This document shows positions 50,330 through 60,624 of a stretch of DNA of 64,000 bases, in pieces; position 1 is the first letter of the stretch; each line of letters opens with the position of its first letter. Under the pieces are notes generated by a model. It saw nothing but the letters and a program-made list of their open reading frames with translations, was not told where the DNA came from and did no database searches. Origin of the DNA: Nocardia abscessus. Lineage in GTDB: Bacteria > Actinomycetota > Actinomycetes > Mycobacteriales > Mycobacteriaceae. Where the stretch lies: the NCBI RefSeq assembly GCF_015477775.1, contig NZ_JADLQO010000008.1, positions 248,001-312,000 on the forward strand, written 5' to 3'. A program made the translations under genes and the position numbers.

Positions 50330-51565
50330 GTGACCGTGACTACGCCCTCGATCCCGACGGGATTCGATTTCACCGACCCCGACCTGCTCGCCTCCCGCCT
50401 GCCCATCGCGGAGTTCGCCGAACTGCGCCGCACCGCCCCGGTGTGGTGGTGCGCGCAACCCGATCGGGCCAGCGGCTTCGACGACGGCGGGTACTGGGTC
50501 GTCTCCAAGCTCGCGCACATCAAGGAGATCTCGAAGAATCCGGAGGTGTTCTCCTCGCACCAGAACACCGCGATCATCCGGTTCAACGAAGAGACCACCC
50601 GTGAGCAGATCGACATGCTCGGCGACATGCTGCTGCTCAACCTCGACCCGCCCAAGCACACCAAGACCCGGCGCATCATCTCCAAGGGCTTCACCCCGAG
50701 GGCGGTGGAAAGCCTGCGCGCCGCGCTCACCGAACGCGCCGCGCGGATCGTGCACGAGGCCAAGAAGTCCGGTAGCGGCGACTTCGTCGAACAGGTCGCC
50801 TGTGAACTGCCGTTGCAGGCCATCGCCGAGCTGCTGGGCATTCCGCAGGAGGACCGGAGGAAGATCTTCGACTGGTCCAACCAGATGATCTCCTACGACG
50901 ACCCGGAGTTCGAAGGCGACCATCAGGCCGCCACCGCGGAGGTGATGGGATACGCCTGGAACATGGCCGAGCAGCGGCGCGCCTGCCCGGCCGAGGACAT
51001 CGTCACCCAGCTGGTCAACGCCGACATCGACGGCGAGCACCTCGGTTCGGACGAGTTCGCCTTCTTCGTGATCCTGCTGTCGGTGGCGGGCAACGAGACC
51101 ACCCGCAACTCGATCACCCACGGCATGAAGGCGTTCGTGGACCACCCCGAGCAGTGGGAGATCTACCGGCAGCAGCGCCCGCGCACCGCGCCCGACGAGA
51201 TCGTCCGATGGGCCACCCCGGTCACCGCGTTCCAGCGCACCGCGACCCAGGACACCGTGCTCGGCGGCCAGGAGATCAAGCAGGGCCAGCGGCTCGGATT
51301 GTTCTACAGCTCGGCCAATTTCGACGGGGAGGCCTTCGCGGATCCGTTCACCTTCGACGTGCTGCGCGACCCGAACCCGCACGTCGGTTTCGGCGGCACC
51401 GGCACGCACTACTGCGTGGGCGCGAACCTGGCCCGGTTGCAGATCGATCTGATGTTCAACGCCATCGCCGAGGTGATGCCCAACCTGCGGCAGGTGTCCG
51501 ATCCGGTGCGGCTGCGGTCGGGCTGGCTGAACGGGATCAAGCGCTGGGAAGTCGAATACGCTTGA
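50330..51565 (+). CDS. cyp125: Cytochrome P450 CYP125, steroid C26/C27 monooxygenase
   Basis: A 411-residue P450 close in sequence to mycobacterial CYP125: PTGFDFTDPDLLASRLPIAEFAELRR, I-helix AGNETTRNS, and haem loop FGGTGTHYCVGANL with Cys362, ending RLRSGWLNGIKRWEVEY. CYP125 oxidises the terminal side-chain carbon of cholesterol or cholest-4-en-3-one to start side-chain breakdown. Ferredoxin and reductase are not adjacent. GTG 50330 is preceded by TAGGAG. A KstR-like box lies upstream, and a TetR gene overlaps the 3' end. Confidence 0.92.
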   Translation: MTVTTPSIPTGFDFTDPDLLASRLPIAEFAELRRTAPVWWCAQPDRASGFDDGGYWVVSKLAHIKEISKNPEVFSSHQNTAIIRFNEETTREQIDMLGDMLLLNLDPPKHTKTRRIISKGFTPRAVESLRAALTERAARIVHEAKKSGSGDFVEQVACELPLQAIAELLGIPQEDRRKIFDWSNQMISYDDPEFEGDHQAATAEVMGYAWNMAEQRRACPAEDIVTQLVNADIDGEHLGSDEFAFFVILLSVAGNETTRNSITHGMKAFVDHPEQWEIYRQQRPRTAPDEIVRWATPVTAFQRTATQDTVLGGQEIKQGQRLGLFYSSANFDGEAFADPFTFDVLRDPNPHVGFGGTGTHYCVGANLARLQIDLMFNAIAEVMPNLRQVSDPVRLRSGWLNGIKRWEVEYA

Positions 51566-52299
51566 ATCGAACGGTGCAACAGTCCAAACCACGGGGCCGC
51601 GCGCCGGTGGTGACCGACAGCGACATCCGGCGGGTCGCCAGCGCGCTGCTGGTCCAACGCGGGCCCGATGCGGTCACCTTGCGCGCCATCGCGCGGGAGC
51701 TCGGTGTCACCGCGCCCGCGCTGTACCGGTACTACAACTCGCTGGAAGACCTGCTGGAGCGCCTGCGGCTGGACTTCTGCGCCGACTTGGCGGCGGAACT
51801 GACCGCCGAGATCGCCACGCTGCCCGACGACGGCGCCGTGCAGTTCTTCGCCATCTGCCGTGGCTTCCGGCGCTGGGCGCTGACGCACACCAGGGAGTTC
51901 ACCTTGGTGTTCGCCTCGCCCGGCGCCGGACAGGCCCGCGCGTTGCGCCGCTTCGACGAGCCCTTCGGCCGGATCTTCCTGGCCGCGGCGGGCAGGCTGC
52001 TGGCGAACTACGACATCGTCACGCCCTCCACCGACGTCATCCCGCCGGAGTTGCGCGAGGATCTGGTGCACTTCCAGACCGAACTGCTGGCCGCGCTGTC
52101 GGAGTCGAGCCAGAAATTCCCCGCCGAGAAGCTGGACCTCGGGGTGACGTATCTGATGATCCAGATCTGGGCGCGGCTCTACGGGCACGTCACCCTCGAG
52201 GTCTTCGGGAACTACCCGATCCCGCTGGACAAGCCGGAGATCCTGTTCGACGCGATGCTCGCCGACCTGGGGCGCACGGCGGGCCTGCTCGCCGACTGA
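51562..52299 (+). CDS. TetR-family regulator
   Basis: A 245-residue protein. The helix-turn-helix is TDSDIRRVASALLVQRGPDAVTLRAIARELGVTAPALYRYYNSLEDLL; the C-terminal domain is a TetR ligand fold (MarR/TetR_C_13-like). The TTG at 51562 overlaps the cyp125 stop (TTGA) and has GGGAAG upstream at wide spacing; GTG 51574 is an alternative. Overlap with cyp125 means co-transcription, so it may regulate itself and the P450 or a distant set. Not identifiable as KstR by eye. Confidence 0.78.
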   Translation: MNRTVQQSKPRGRAPVVTDSDIRRVASALLVQRGPDAVTLRAIARELGVTAPALYRYYNSLEDLLERLRLDFCADLAAELTAEIATLPDDGAVQFFAICRGFRRWALTHTREFTLVFASPGAGQARALRRFDEPFGRIFLAAAGRLLANYDIVTPSTDVIPPELREDLVHFQTELLAALSESSQKFPAEKLDLGVTYLMIQIWARLYGHVTLEVFGNYPIPLDKPEILFDAMLADLGRTAGLLAD

Positions 52300-52313
52300 A
52301 CCCGGCGCTCGCG

Positions 52314-54335
52314 CTAGATGCGAGCCCCCTTCGCGCGGTTGCACGCCCGGCACAGGATCTGGAGGTTCGCCGCGCTGGTCGCACCGCCGCGGCTGAGCGG
52401 GATGATGTGGTCGAACTCCAGGTAGTGCCCGTCGCCGCATTCGACGCACCGGCCGCCGTCGCGCTGCCACACCTGCGCCTTCACCTCCTGCGGGATGCTG
52501 CGGGTGTCACGCTGGCCGGGATTGAGGACGAGACGTTTGGCCACGCGCAGTGCGCCTTCCAGCGCGGCCGAGACGTAGTCCGGATCGGCGACGGCGAACG
52601 TCGCGCCCCCGCGCGCGGAGGTGGCGGCGACCACCACCAACCCCTGCTCCGCGTGCACGGACACGACGCGTGACCACGGCATCTCGATGCCGGTGTCGGC
52701 GCCGACGAATCGCAGCTTCTTGTTGCTGCCGATCAGCCTGCCCTCGGTGAGCTTCGGGCCGCGGGCGAGCTGGCGCACGTGCGTCGCGGGCAGGTCGAGG
52801 TGCACCGTCTCCTCGGGGTCCAGATGCAGGCCGGGCGTGCGGACGACCGGCAGATCGCCGGTGCGCAGCCGGTAGAGGGTGTTCCCGCGATGCATCCGCC
52901 GGCGCAGGTCCTCGATCAGTGGACCGCCGAGCGCGAGTTCGGTGACCGCCTGCTCGAACAGCTCCAGTTCCGCGTGGTGGACTTCGGCGTCGGCGAAGGC
53001 GAAGGTGACCAGCCGCTCCACATAGCTGAGGCCGACCTCGCGTAAGGCCGTGCGCCCCGCTTCGGTATCGATGCGCTGGTAGCGCAACGATGCCCACAAT
53101 GCCGCCCACTCGGGACCACGCGGCCCATGGGCGGTGAGCACCCGCCATGCCCGCGTGTGCCAATGGATGAGGTATTCCTCGATCTCCTGCGCACACCGCT
53201 GGCACGGGGCGAGCCCGCCGAACAGCTTGCGGCGGAGCGGGTTTCCGCACCGATCGCAGTGCCGCCCGCCGGTCGGGTGCGGCAGATACCGGTCCTCGGT
53301 CCATTCGGCGCCGTCCCACCAGCGCATGAGCTGCGGATCGTCCGGATCAGGGTGCCAGTCCGCGTGTTCGGGGTTCAGGGGTGGCGGGGGAGTCGGCGGT
53401 GCGGTTTCCGGGGTGTACCGGTTGAGGTCGACCGTACGGTGGGTGTGCGGCAGGGGAGCGGTGTCCACGCGGTCGAGCACCTCGGTGCGTGGCCGAACGG
53501 GTGTGCCGGGGCCGGGGTGCGGCGCTGCGGCCCCTTCGAACCGCCCGGGTGAGTTCTCGGCCTGGCGGTGATGCTCGCCGATGCGTTGCACCGGACCGTG
53601 TTCGGCGGCGCCGTTCGGTGCGTCCGTCCGATCGGCCGCGGCGTGATCCCCGTTCCTGCGAGCCTGGAACGACCCGTGCGGGATGTGGTGGTCGAGCCGT
53701 TCGGCCGAGTCGAGACCGGACTCGGTCCCGGCTGTGGATCGGGCCGGAAGTCGTTCCTGCGCAGGTGCCGCCGCGGCCGATCGGTGCACCCGGAAAGGGT
53801 TGGTGGGATGCGTGGTGCGGGCGGGCGCCGAGGGATCGTCGACATGGACGCCGAACTCGCTGATCAACCCGGCCAGTCCGCTGGACCAACCCTGGCCGAT
53901 GGCGCGGAACCGCCACTGCCCGTCGCGGCGGTAGAACTCGCCGAACATCAATGCGGGCACCGCGTCCGCGTCCTCGATCTCGAACGTCACGACCGCTCCG
54001 TCGACGGAGTGCACGGCGACGGTCAGTCCGTGGATGTCGCCGAAGGTGCCCCCGTCGACCGAGCCGGAGACGACGATGCGATCGACGTCCGCTTCGGTGC
54101 GCGGCAGCGACACGCTCAGCCGCGCGGTCCCCGGCGCCGGTTCCTGGTCGAGGGTGACCGCCTGGGAGACGTGCCGCGGTGCGTTGTAGAACACGAGGTC
54201 GCGGTCGGACCGAACCGAGCCCGACGCGTCCAGCAGCAAGGCGTGCGCGTCCACCGAGTGCTCCGATCGCCATGAAACAACCACGGCTAGAAGAGATGTC
54301 GGTACCGCTGCGTTCGCGCCCTTGCTGAGATTCAT
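52314..54335 (-). CDS. TerD-DUF2510-zinc ribbon-TerB-like-HNH multidomain protein
   Basis: A 673-residue protein. Residues 1-170 are a TerD domain (SVDAHALLLDASGSVRSDRDLVFYN; EFYRRDGQWRFRAIGQGW). A Pro/Arg-rich linker follows to about 320. DUF2510 (WHPDPDDPQLMRWWDGAEWTE) is near 327, a CxxC...CxxC ribbon (CDRCGN, CQRCAQ) near 353-385, a TerB-like acidic helical block (FAFADAEVHHAELELFEQAV) near 440-470, a PH/GRAM-like section (LIGSNKKLRFVGADTGIEMPWSRVVSVHAE) near 530-600, and a C-terminal HNH nuclease (CVECGDGHYLEFDHIIPLSRGG ... CRACNRAKG). ATG 54335 is the TerD start; the long upstream extension in frame is antisense to the next gene. Confidence 0.85.
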   Translation of the reverse strand: MNLSKGANAAVPTSLLAVVVSWRSEHSVDAHALLLDASGSVRSDRDLVFYNAPRHVSQAVTLDQEPAPGTARLSVSLPRTEADVDRIVVSGSVDGGTFGDIHGLTVAVHSVDGAVVTFEIEDADAVPALMFGEFYRRDGQWRFRAIGQGWSSGLAGLISEFGVHVDDPSAPARTTHPTNPFRVHRSAAAAPAQERLPARSTAGTESGLDSAERLDHHIPHGSFQARRNGDHAAADRTDAPNGAAEHGPVQRIGEHHRQAENSPGRFEGAAAPHPGPGTPVRPRTEVLDRVDTAPLPHTHRTVDLNRYTPETAPPTPPPPLNPEHADWHPDPDDPQLMRWWDGAEWTEDRYLPHPTGGRHCDRCGNPLRRKLFGGLAPCQRCAQEIEEYLIHWHTRAWRVLTAHGPRGPEWAALWASLRYQRIDTEAGRTALREVGLSYVERLVTFAFADAEVHHAELELFEQAVTELALGGPLIEDLRRRMHRGNTLYRLRTGDLPVVRTPGLHLDPEETVHLDLPATHVRQLARGPKLTEGRLIGSNKKLRFVGADTGIEMPWSRVVSVHAEQGLVVVAATSARGGATFAVADPDYVSAALEGALRVAKRLVLNPGQRDTRSIPQEVKAQVWQRDGGRCVECGDGHYLEFDHIIPLSRGGATSAANLQILCRACNRAKGARI

Positions 54336-54419
54336 TGTGCTCGAACTATGCCACGACCCTCCGACACGCCGAACTCGCGAGGGGACGTCCTTCGGCGGGG
54401 CGTGCGGCACAGTGTTCTC

Positions 54420-54917
54420 ATGACGAACCCGAAACGCCCGGGTCGTAAGCCCCCGACCCCGAAGTTGCCCGGTGGGCGGGTGCCCGGCCCCGCCGACGTG
54501 CTGACCGCCGCGCAGGCCGCGGTCGAAGCGGCGCAGACGGCCGCGGGGCAAGCGCTGGAAGCCGCCCAGTTGACCGCGACGTCGGCGTTCGACGCGGCGG
54601 TGCGGCTGCCGCCCGCGTCGGCCCAGCTGGCCGCGCAACTGCCCGACCTGGTGGAGAACCTTTCGAACGCGATCGAGCGGCTCAACTCCACCATCGATCG
54701 ACTCGATCGCACCCTGGCCCTGGCCGATCCGGCGTTCGCGGCCTACGACCGGCTGCTGCCCAGGCTGGAAGCGATGATCTCGCTCGGCGAGGACGTGCTC
54801 GGACGATTGGCGAAGGTGCCCGGCGTCGCCCTGCTCGGCAAGCTGACCGGTCTGAGCGCGCCGGAACAACCCGCCGCCGAGCCACCGCGGCGGAAGTCCA
54901 CCAGGCGCCGCACCTAG
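54420..54917 (+). CDS. Ala-rich hypothetical protein
   Basis: A 165-residue protein. Residues 30-100 are Ala/Gln-rich amphipathic helix (VEAAQTAAGQALEAAQLTATSAFDAAV), then LPDLVENLSNAIERLNSTIDRLDRTLALADPAF, which is coiled-coil-like. The C-terminus is basic (PPRRKSTRRRT). No family is recognised. Divergent from the TerD-HNH gene with 84 bases between starts. ATG 54420 is preferred to 54348, which overlaps the promoter zone; neither has a ribosome site. Confidence 0.6.
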   Translation: MTNPKRPGRKPPTPKLPGGRVPGPADVLTAAQAAVEAAQTAAGQALEAAQLTATSAFDAAVRLPPASAQLAAQLPDLVENLSNAIERLNSTIDRLDRTLALADPAFAAYDRLLPRLEAMISLGEDVLGRLAKVPGVALLGKLTGLSAPEQPAAEPPRRKSTRRRT

Positions 54918-54929
54918 CCGGGTTCGCGC

Positions 54930-57179
<2,250 letters not shown>

Positions 57180-57268
57180 GGTTCTGGAAACCCTACGCCG
57201 CGCCGGTCGGAGCTAACTGTTGTCGTCTGCCTTCAGTTCGGGTCGGCCGGTGGTGCACAATGTGGGGC

Positions 57269-58324
57269 ATGTCTGTTGCGCAACCGGTCGATGTGGATCC
57301 CGCGGTCGTCGACTTCGCCGTCGTCGGAAAGTGGATGGATGAGCAGGGTCTGCCCTCCGGCGAGTTCGAGGACGTGACCGCGCTGGGCGGCGGAACGCAG
57401 AACATCATGCTCCGCTTCGGCCGAGGCGGCCGGATGTACGTGCTGCGCCGCGGGCCGAAGCATCTGCGCGCGAAGAGCAACGACGTGATCCGGCGCGAGG
57501 CCCGGCTGCTCGGCGCGCTCGGCGGCGCCCAGGTCCGCGCGCCCCGGGTGATCGCGGCCTGCACCGACGAGTCGGTGCTCGGCGCGGTTTTCTACCTGAT
57601 GGAGCCGATCCACGGTTTCAATCCGCAGAACGAACTGCCCGAACTGCACGCGGGCGATCCGGAGATCCGCAGGCAGATGGGTCTTTCCGCGGTAGAGGCC
57701 ATCGCGCGGCTCGGCGCGCTGGACTATCAGGCGCTCGGGCTGGCCGACTACGGCAAGCCGGAGGGCTTCCTGGAGCGTCAGGTGCCGCGCTGGCTCGGTG
57801 AGCTCGAGTCCTATTCGGCCAACGAGGGCTACCCCGGTCCGGAGATCCCCGGTGTCGCGGCGGTCGGGGAGTGGCTGGAGCGCAACCGTCCCGCCCAGTG
57901 GACCCCGGGCATCCTGCACGGCGACTGCCACCTGGCGAACGTGATGTTCTCCTTCGACGGTCCGCAGGTGGCGGCGATGGTCGACTGGGAGATGTCCACC
58001 ATCGGCGATCCGCTGCTGGATCTGGGCTGGCAGATCGCCACCCGCCCGGAGCCGGGCACCACCGGCGCGGCGTTGGTGGGCAAGCTCGGCGCGGTCGGCG
58101 GGCTGCCGACGGCCGAGGAGATGATCGCGCACTACGGGCAGTTCTCCGAGCGCGACCTGAGCGCGATGCCCTGGTACACCGTGCTGGCCTGCTTCAAGCT
58201 CGGCATCGTCCTGGAGGGCACGCATGCCCGCGCCTTCGCGGGTAAGGCCCCCAAGCAGGTCGGCGACTTCCTGCACGCGATCACGCTGGAACTCTTCGAG
58301 CGGGCGCAGCGGCTGATGGAGTGA
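57269..58324 (+). CDS. Phosphotransferase, APH/choline-kinase fold
   Basis: A 351-residue protein with the kinase-like pattern: GGGTQNIMLRF glycine-rich start, ATP-site Lys region, the catalytic HGDCHLANV (near 218-226) and metal-binding DWE (near 243). Related proteins occur next to acyl-CoA dehydrogenases in fatty-acid catabolism. The phosphate acceptor is unknown. ATG 57269 is preferred to GTG 57260. It is divergent from the pabB gene, 89 bases apart. Confidence 0.85.
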   Translation: MSVAQPVDVDPAVVDFAVVGKWMDEQGLPSGEFEDVTALGGGTQNIMLRFGRGGRMYVLRRGPKHLRAKSNDVIRREARLLGALGGAQVRAPRVIAACTDESVLGAVFYLMEPIHGFNPQNELPELHAGDPEIRRQMGLSAVEAIARLGALDYQALGLADYGKPEGFLERQVPRWLGELESYSANEGYPGPEIPGVAAVGEWLERNRPAQWTPGILHGDCHLANVMFSFDGPQVAAMVDWEMSTIGDPLLDLGWQIATRPEPGTTGAALVGKLGAVGGLPTAEEMIAHYGQFSERDLSAMPWYTVLACFKLGIVLEGTHARAFAGKAPKQVGDFLHAITLELFERAQRLME

Positions 58325-58348
58325 CCTGTCGGGATGTTGCCGACAGGT
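58324..58348 (+). terminator. Hairpin after phosphotransferase gene
   Basis: ACCTGTCGG and CCGACAGGT form a 9-base perfect stem around GATGTTG directly after the stop. It could end transcription or be a protein site before the DinB-like gene at 58398. Confidence 0.5.
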
Positions 58349-58397
58349 GACCGGATATCGGTGGAAGGTGTCATCCCGCCGCGCTTAGGTTGAGCGC

Positions 58398-58928
58398 ATG
58401 CCGATCGTTCCCGATGTCAAAGACTGGACCTGGGTGCTCGAGCGCCCGTGTCCGGAATGTGGTTTCGACGCCGCCGCGACCGCCTACGAATCCGTCCCCG
58501 CGCTGACCCGGGATGCGGCCGACCGCTTCGCCGCGGTGCTCGACCGCCCGGGCGTCCGCGCGCGTCCGGATGAATCGACGTGGTCCGCCCTGGAATACGG
58601 CGCGCACGTACGCGACGTGTGCCGCCTGTTCGACACGCGCCTCGGCCTGATGCTGGCCGGTACCCCCGAGGGTGAGCCGCCGCGTTTCGCGAATTGGGAT
58701 CAGGACGAGACCGCGGTCGCCGACCGCTACAACGAGCAGGACCCGGCCCGGGTGGCCGCGGAACTGGACGAGGCCGCCGAGCGGGTGGCGCGCTCCTTCG
58801 CCTCGGTGCCGCCCGAGCGACGTGGTCTGCGCGGCGCGCGCAGCGACGGAGCACTGTTCACGGTGGAGTCGTTCGCGCGGTACTTCGTGCACGATCTGGT
58901 GCACCACGTGCACGACGTCCGGGGCTGA
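58398..58928 (+). CDS. DinB/maleylpyruvate isomerase-type protein
   Basis: A 176-residue four-helix protein. The metal-site His are visible in EYGAHVRDVCRLF and at the end in YFVHDLVHHVHDV, as in the DinB/MDMPI group of mycothiol- or bacillithiol-linked enzymes. An unusual CPEC occurs near residue 19-22. It may be a thiol-dependent transferase. ATG 58398 begins MPIVPDVKDWTWVLERPCPECG. Confidence 0.78.
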   Translation: MPIVPDVKDWTWVLERPCPECGFDAAATAYESVPALTRDAADRFAAVLDRPGVRARPDESTWSALEYGAHVRDVCRLFDTRLGLMLAGTPEGEPPRFANWDQDETAVADRYNEQDPARVAAELDEAAERVARSFASVPPERRGLRGARSDGALFTVESFARYFVHDLVHHVHDVRG

Positions 58929-58941
58929 CTCGTCGCAGAAC

Positions 58942-58955
58942 TGTAACGCGTTCGG
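58942..58955. promoter_or_regulatory. KstR-like box 1
   Basis: TGTAACGCGTTCGG matches TnnAACnnGTTnnA except the last A. It contains the palindrome AACGCGTT and lies 130 bases before the alcohol dehydrogenase start. Confidence 0.5.
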
Positions 58956-58996
58956 ATCGAAGGTCACGCTATACCGACGAATTTTTCGACCGGCAC

Positions 58997-59010
58997 TAGA
59001 ACGCGTTACA
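58997..59010. promoter_or_regulatory. KstR-like box 2
   Basis: TAGAACGCGTTACA matches TnnAACnnGTTnnA at all fixed positions. With box 1 it forms TGTAACGCGTTC ... GAACGCGTTACA, a perfect 12-base inverted pair 45 bases apart, 62 bases before the start at 59072. Confidence 0.6.
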
Positions 59011-59071
59011 TTTTTCTCGTACTGTGGGTGCAGTCACATATAAGCACGTGCATGCGAGAGGGTCGACAGGA

Positions 59072-60202
59072 ATGAAGACGAAGGGCGCGATCCTGTGGGG
59101 GATCGACCAGCCGTGGTCGGTGGAGGAGATCGAGGTCGGTGACCCGGTCGCAGGCGAGGTGCAGATCCGGATGGAAACCGCCGGTATGTGCCACTCCGAC
59201 CATCACATCGTGACCGGTGCGACCCCGATGCCGTCGTTCCCCGTCATGGGCGGGCACGAGGGCGCCGGCGTGATCACCAAGCTCGGCCCGAACTGCCCGG
59301 CCGATCTCCAGGTCGGCGACCACGTGATCCTGTCGTTCATCCCCGCCTGCGGCCGCTGTCCGGCTTGCGTGGCAGGACACATGGCGCTGTGCGACCTGGG
59401 CGCGGGCCTGCTGATGGGGCAGGCCATCAGCGACGGCACCTACCGCATCCAGGCTCGCGGCGAGAACGTCATCCCGATGTGCCTGCTGGGCACGTTCGCG
59501 CCGTACATGACGGTGCACCACACCTCGGTGGTCAAGATCGATCCGAGCATTCCGTTCGAGGTCGCCTGCCTGGTCGGCTGCGGCGTGCCCACCGGCTTCG
59601 GCTCCTCCACGCACGTCGCCCAGGTGTCCCCGGGCGAAACCGTGGTGATCGCGGGCATCGGCGGCGTCGGCATGAGCGCGCTGCAGGGCGCGGTGCTGTC
59701 GGGCGCCTCGAAAGTGGTGGCCATCGACCCGAACCCGTGGAAGCGCGAACAGGCGCAGAAGTTCGGCGCCACGCACACCTACGAGAGCATGGCCGCCGCG
59801 ATCATGCCGCTGATGGAGGCCACCGAGGGCCGGATGGCCGAGAAGGTCATCCTGACCATGGGTGAGATGCACGGCGAGTACATCGAAGAGGGCCTGATCC
59901 TCACCTCCAAGGCGGGCACCCTGGTGGTCACCTCGATGGGCCGGATGGACGAGAACGACGTCAAGCTGAACAGCTTCCTGCTGTCGATGCTGCAGAAGAC
60001 GGTGAAGGGCTGCATCTTCGGCGGTGGCAACGCCCGCCAGGACGCGCCGCGCCTGCTCGCGCTGTACAAGGCGGGCCAGCTGAACCTGGACGACATGGTC
60101 ACCCGCAGCTACTCCCTGGAGGAGATCAACCAGGGCTACCAGGACATGCTGGACGGCAAGAACATCCGCGGCATCATCAAGTACACCGAAGCGGACTGGT
60201 AG
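59072..60202 (+). CDS. NDMA-type (mycofactocin-linked) zinc alcohol dehydrogenase
   Basis: A 376-residue zinc alcohol dehydrogenase. Catalytic-zinc ligands are Cys40 and His62/Glu63; the structural zinc site is Cys93, 96, 99 and 107; the Rossmann motif is GIGGVG. The start MKTKGAILWGIDQPWSVEEI and the DGTYRI, RSYSLEEINQGYQDM blocks are typical of N,N-dimethyl-4-nitrosoaniline-dependent alcohol dehydrogenases, whose NAD(H) is tightly bound and recycled through mycofactocin. GAGGG precedes ATG 59072. Two KstR-like boxes in the promoter suggest lipid/sterol-linked control. Confidence 0.88.
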   Translation: MKTKGAILWGIDQPWSVEEIEVGDPVAGEVQIRMETAGMCHSDHHIVTGATPMPSFPVMGGHEGAGVITKLGPNCPADLQVGDHVILSFIPACGRCPACVAGHMALCDLGAGLLMGQAISDGTYRIQARGENVIPMCLLGTFAPYMTVHHTSVVKIDPSIPFEVACLVGCGVPTGFGSSTHVAQVSPGETVVIAGIGGVGMSALQGAVLSGASKVVAIDPNPWKREQAQKFGATHTYESMAAAIMPLMEATEGRMAEKVILTMGEMHGEYIEEGLILTSKAGTLVVTSMGRMDENDVKLNSFLLSMLQKTVKGCIFGGGNARQDAPRLLALYKAGQLNLDDMVTRSYSLEEINQGYQDMLDGKNIRGIIKYTEADW

Positions 60203-60208
60203 ACCGCC

Positions 60209-60556
60209 TCAGCGTCGCTCGGCGAGCGCGGTGGCGATCCGTGCGATCAGCTCGTACGGCACCGGTTCGCCGAGCCGGAACCGCAGCGTTCCCTTGCCCG
60301 CCCGGTACGGCTCGAGTTCGCGTTCCAACGCCGGATCGCCGTCCGGGATCGGGTAGAGGCTGACATGCTGCTTCCAGCCCGCGAAGTGCACGACATTGCG
60401 GCCGTGCAGCTTGAAGGTGGGGATGTCGTAGCTGATCGCCTCGGTGGCGTCGGGCAGCGCACGCCGGATGGCGGCGCGGATCCCGCTCAGGATCTCGCGC
60501 ACGTCGTCCGGGAAACCGGCCAGATACGCGTCGATGTTCTCGGGATGCTCCGCCAC
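60209..60556 (-). CDS. DUF1801 family protein
   Basis: A 115-residue protein with the DUF1801 pattern: VREILSGIRAAIRRALPDATEAISYDIPTFKLHGRNVVHFAGWKQHVSLYPIP and the end GKGTLRFRLGEPVPYELIARI. The family resembles YdhG/phage-related binding folds; function unknown. GTG 60556 follows GAGGAGG. It is convergent with the alcohol dehydrogenase, six bases apart. Confidence 0.85.
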   Translation of the reverse strand: MAEHPENIDAYLAGFPDDVREILSGIRAAIRRALPDATEAISYDIPTFKLHGRNVVHFAGWKQHVSLYPIPDGDPALERELEPYRAGKGTLRFRLGEPVPYELIARIATALAERR

Positions 60557-60624
60557 CAGGGCCTCCTCGGTTCCGGGATCGGCTACCGCTGTTCGAGCGT
60601 GGCCAGTCTACGGAACCGGGGTGC

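Noticed and set aside
54336..54869. N-terminal extension of the TerD-HNH protein
   Set aside because: It is antisense to the Ala-rich gene, and TerD starts at 54335.
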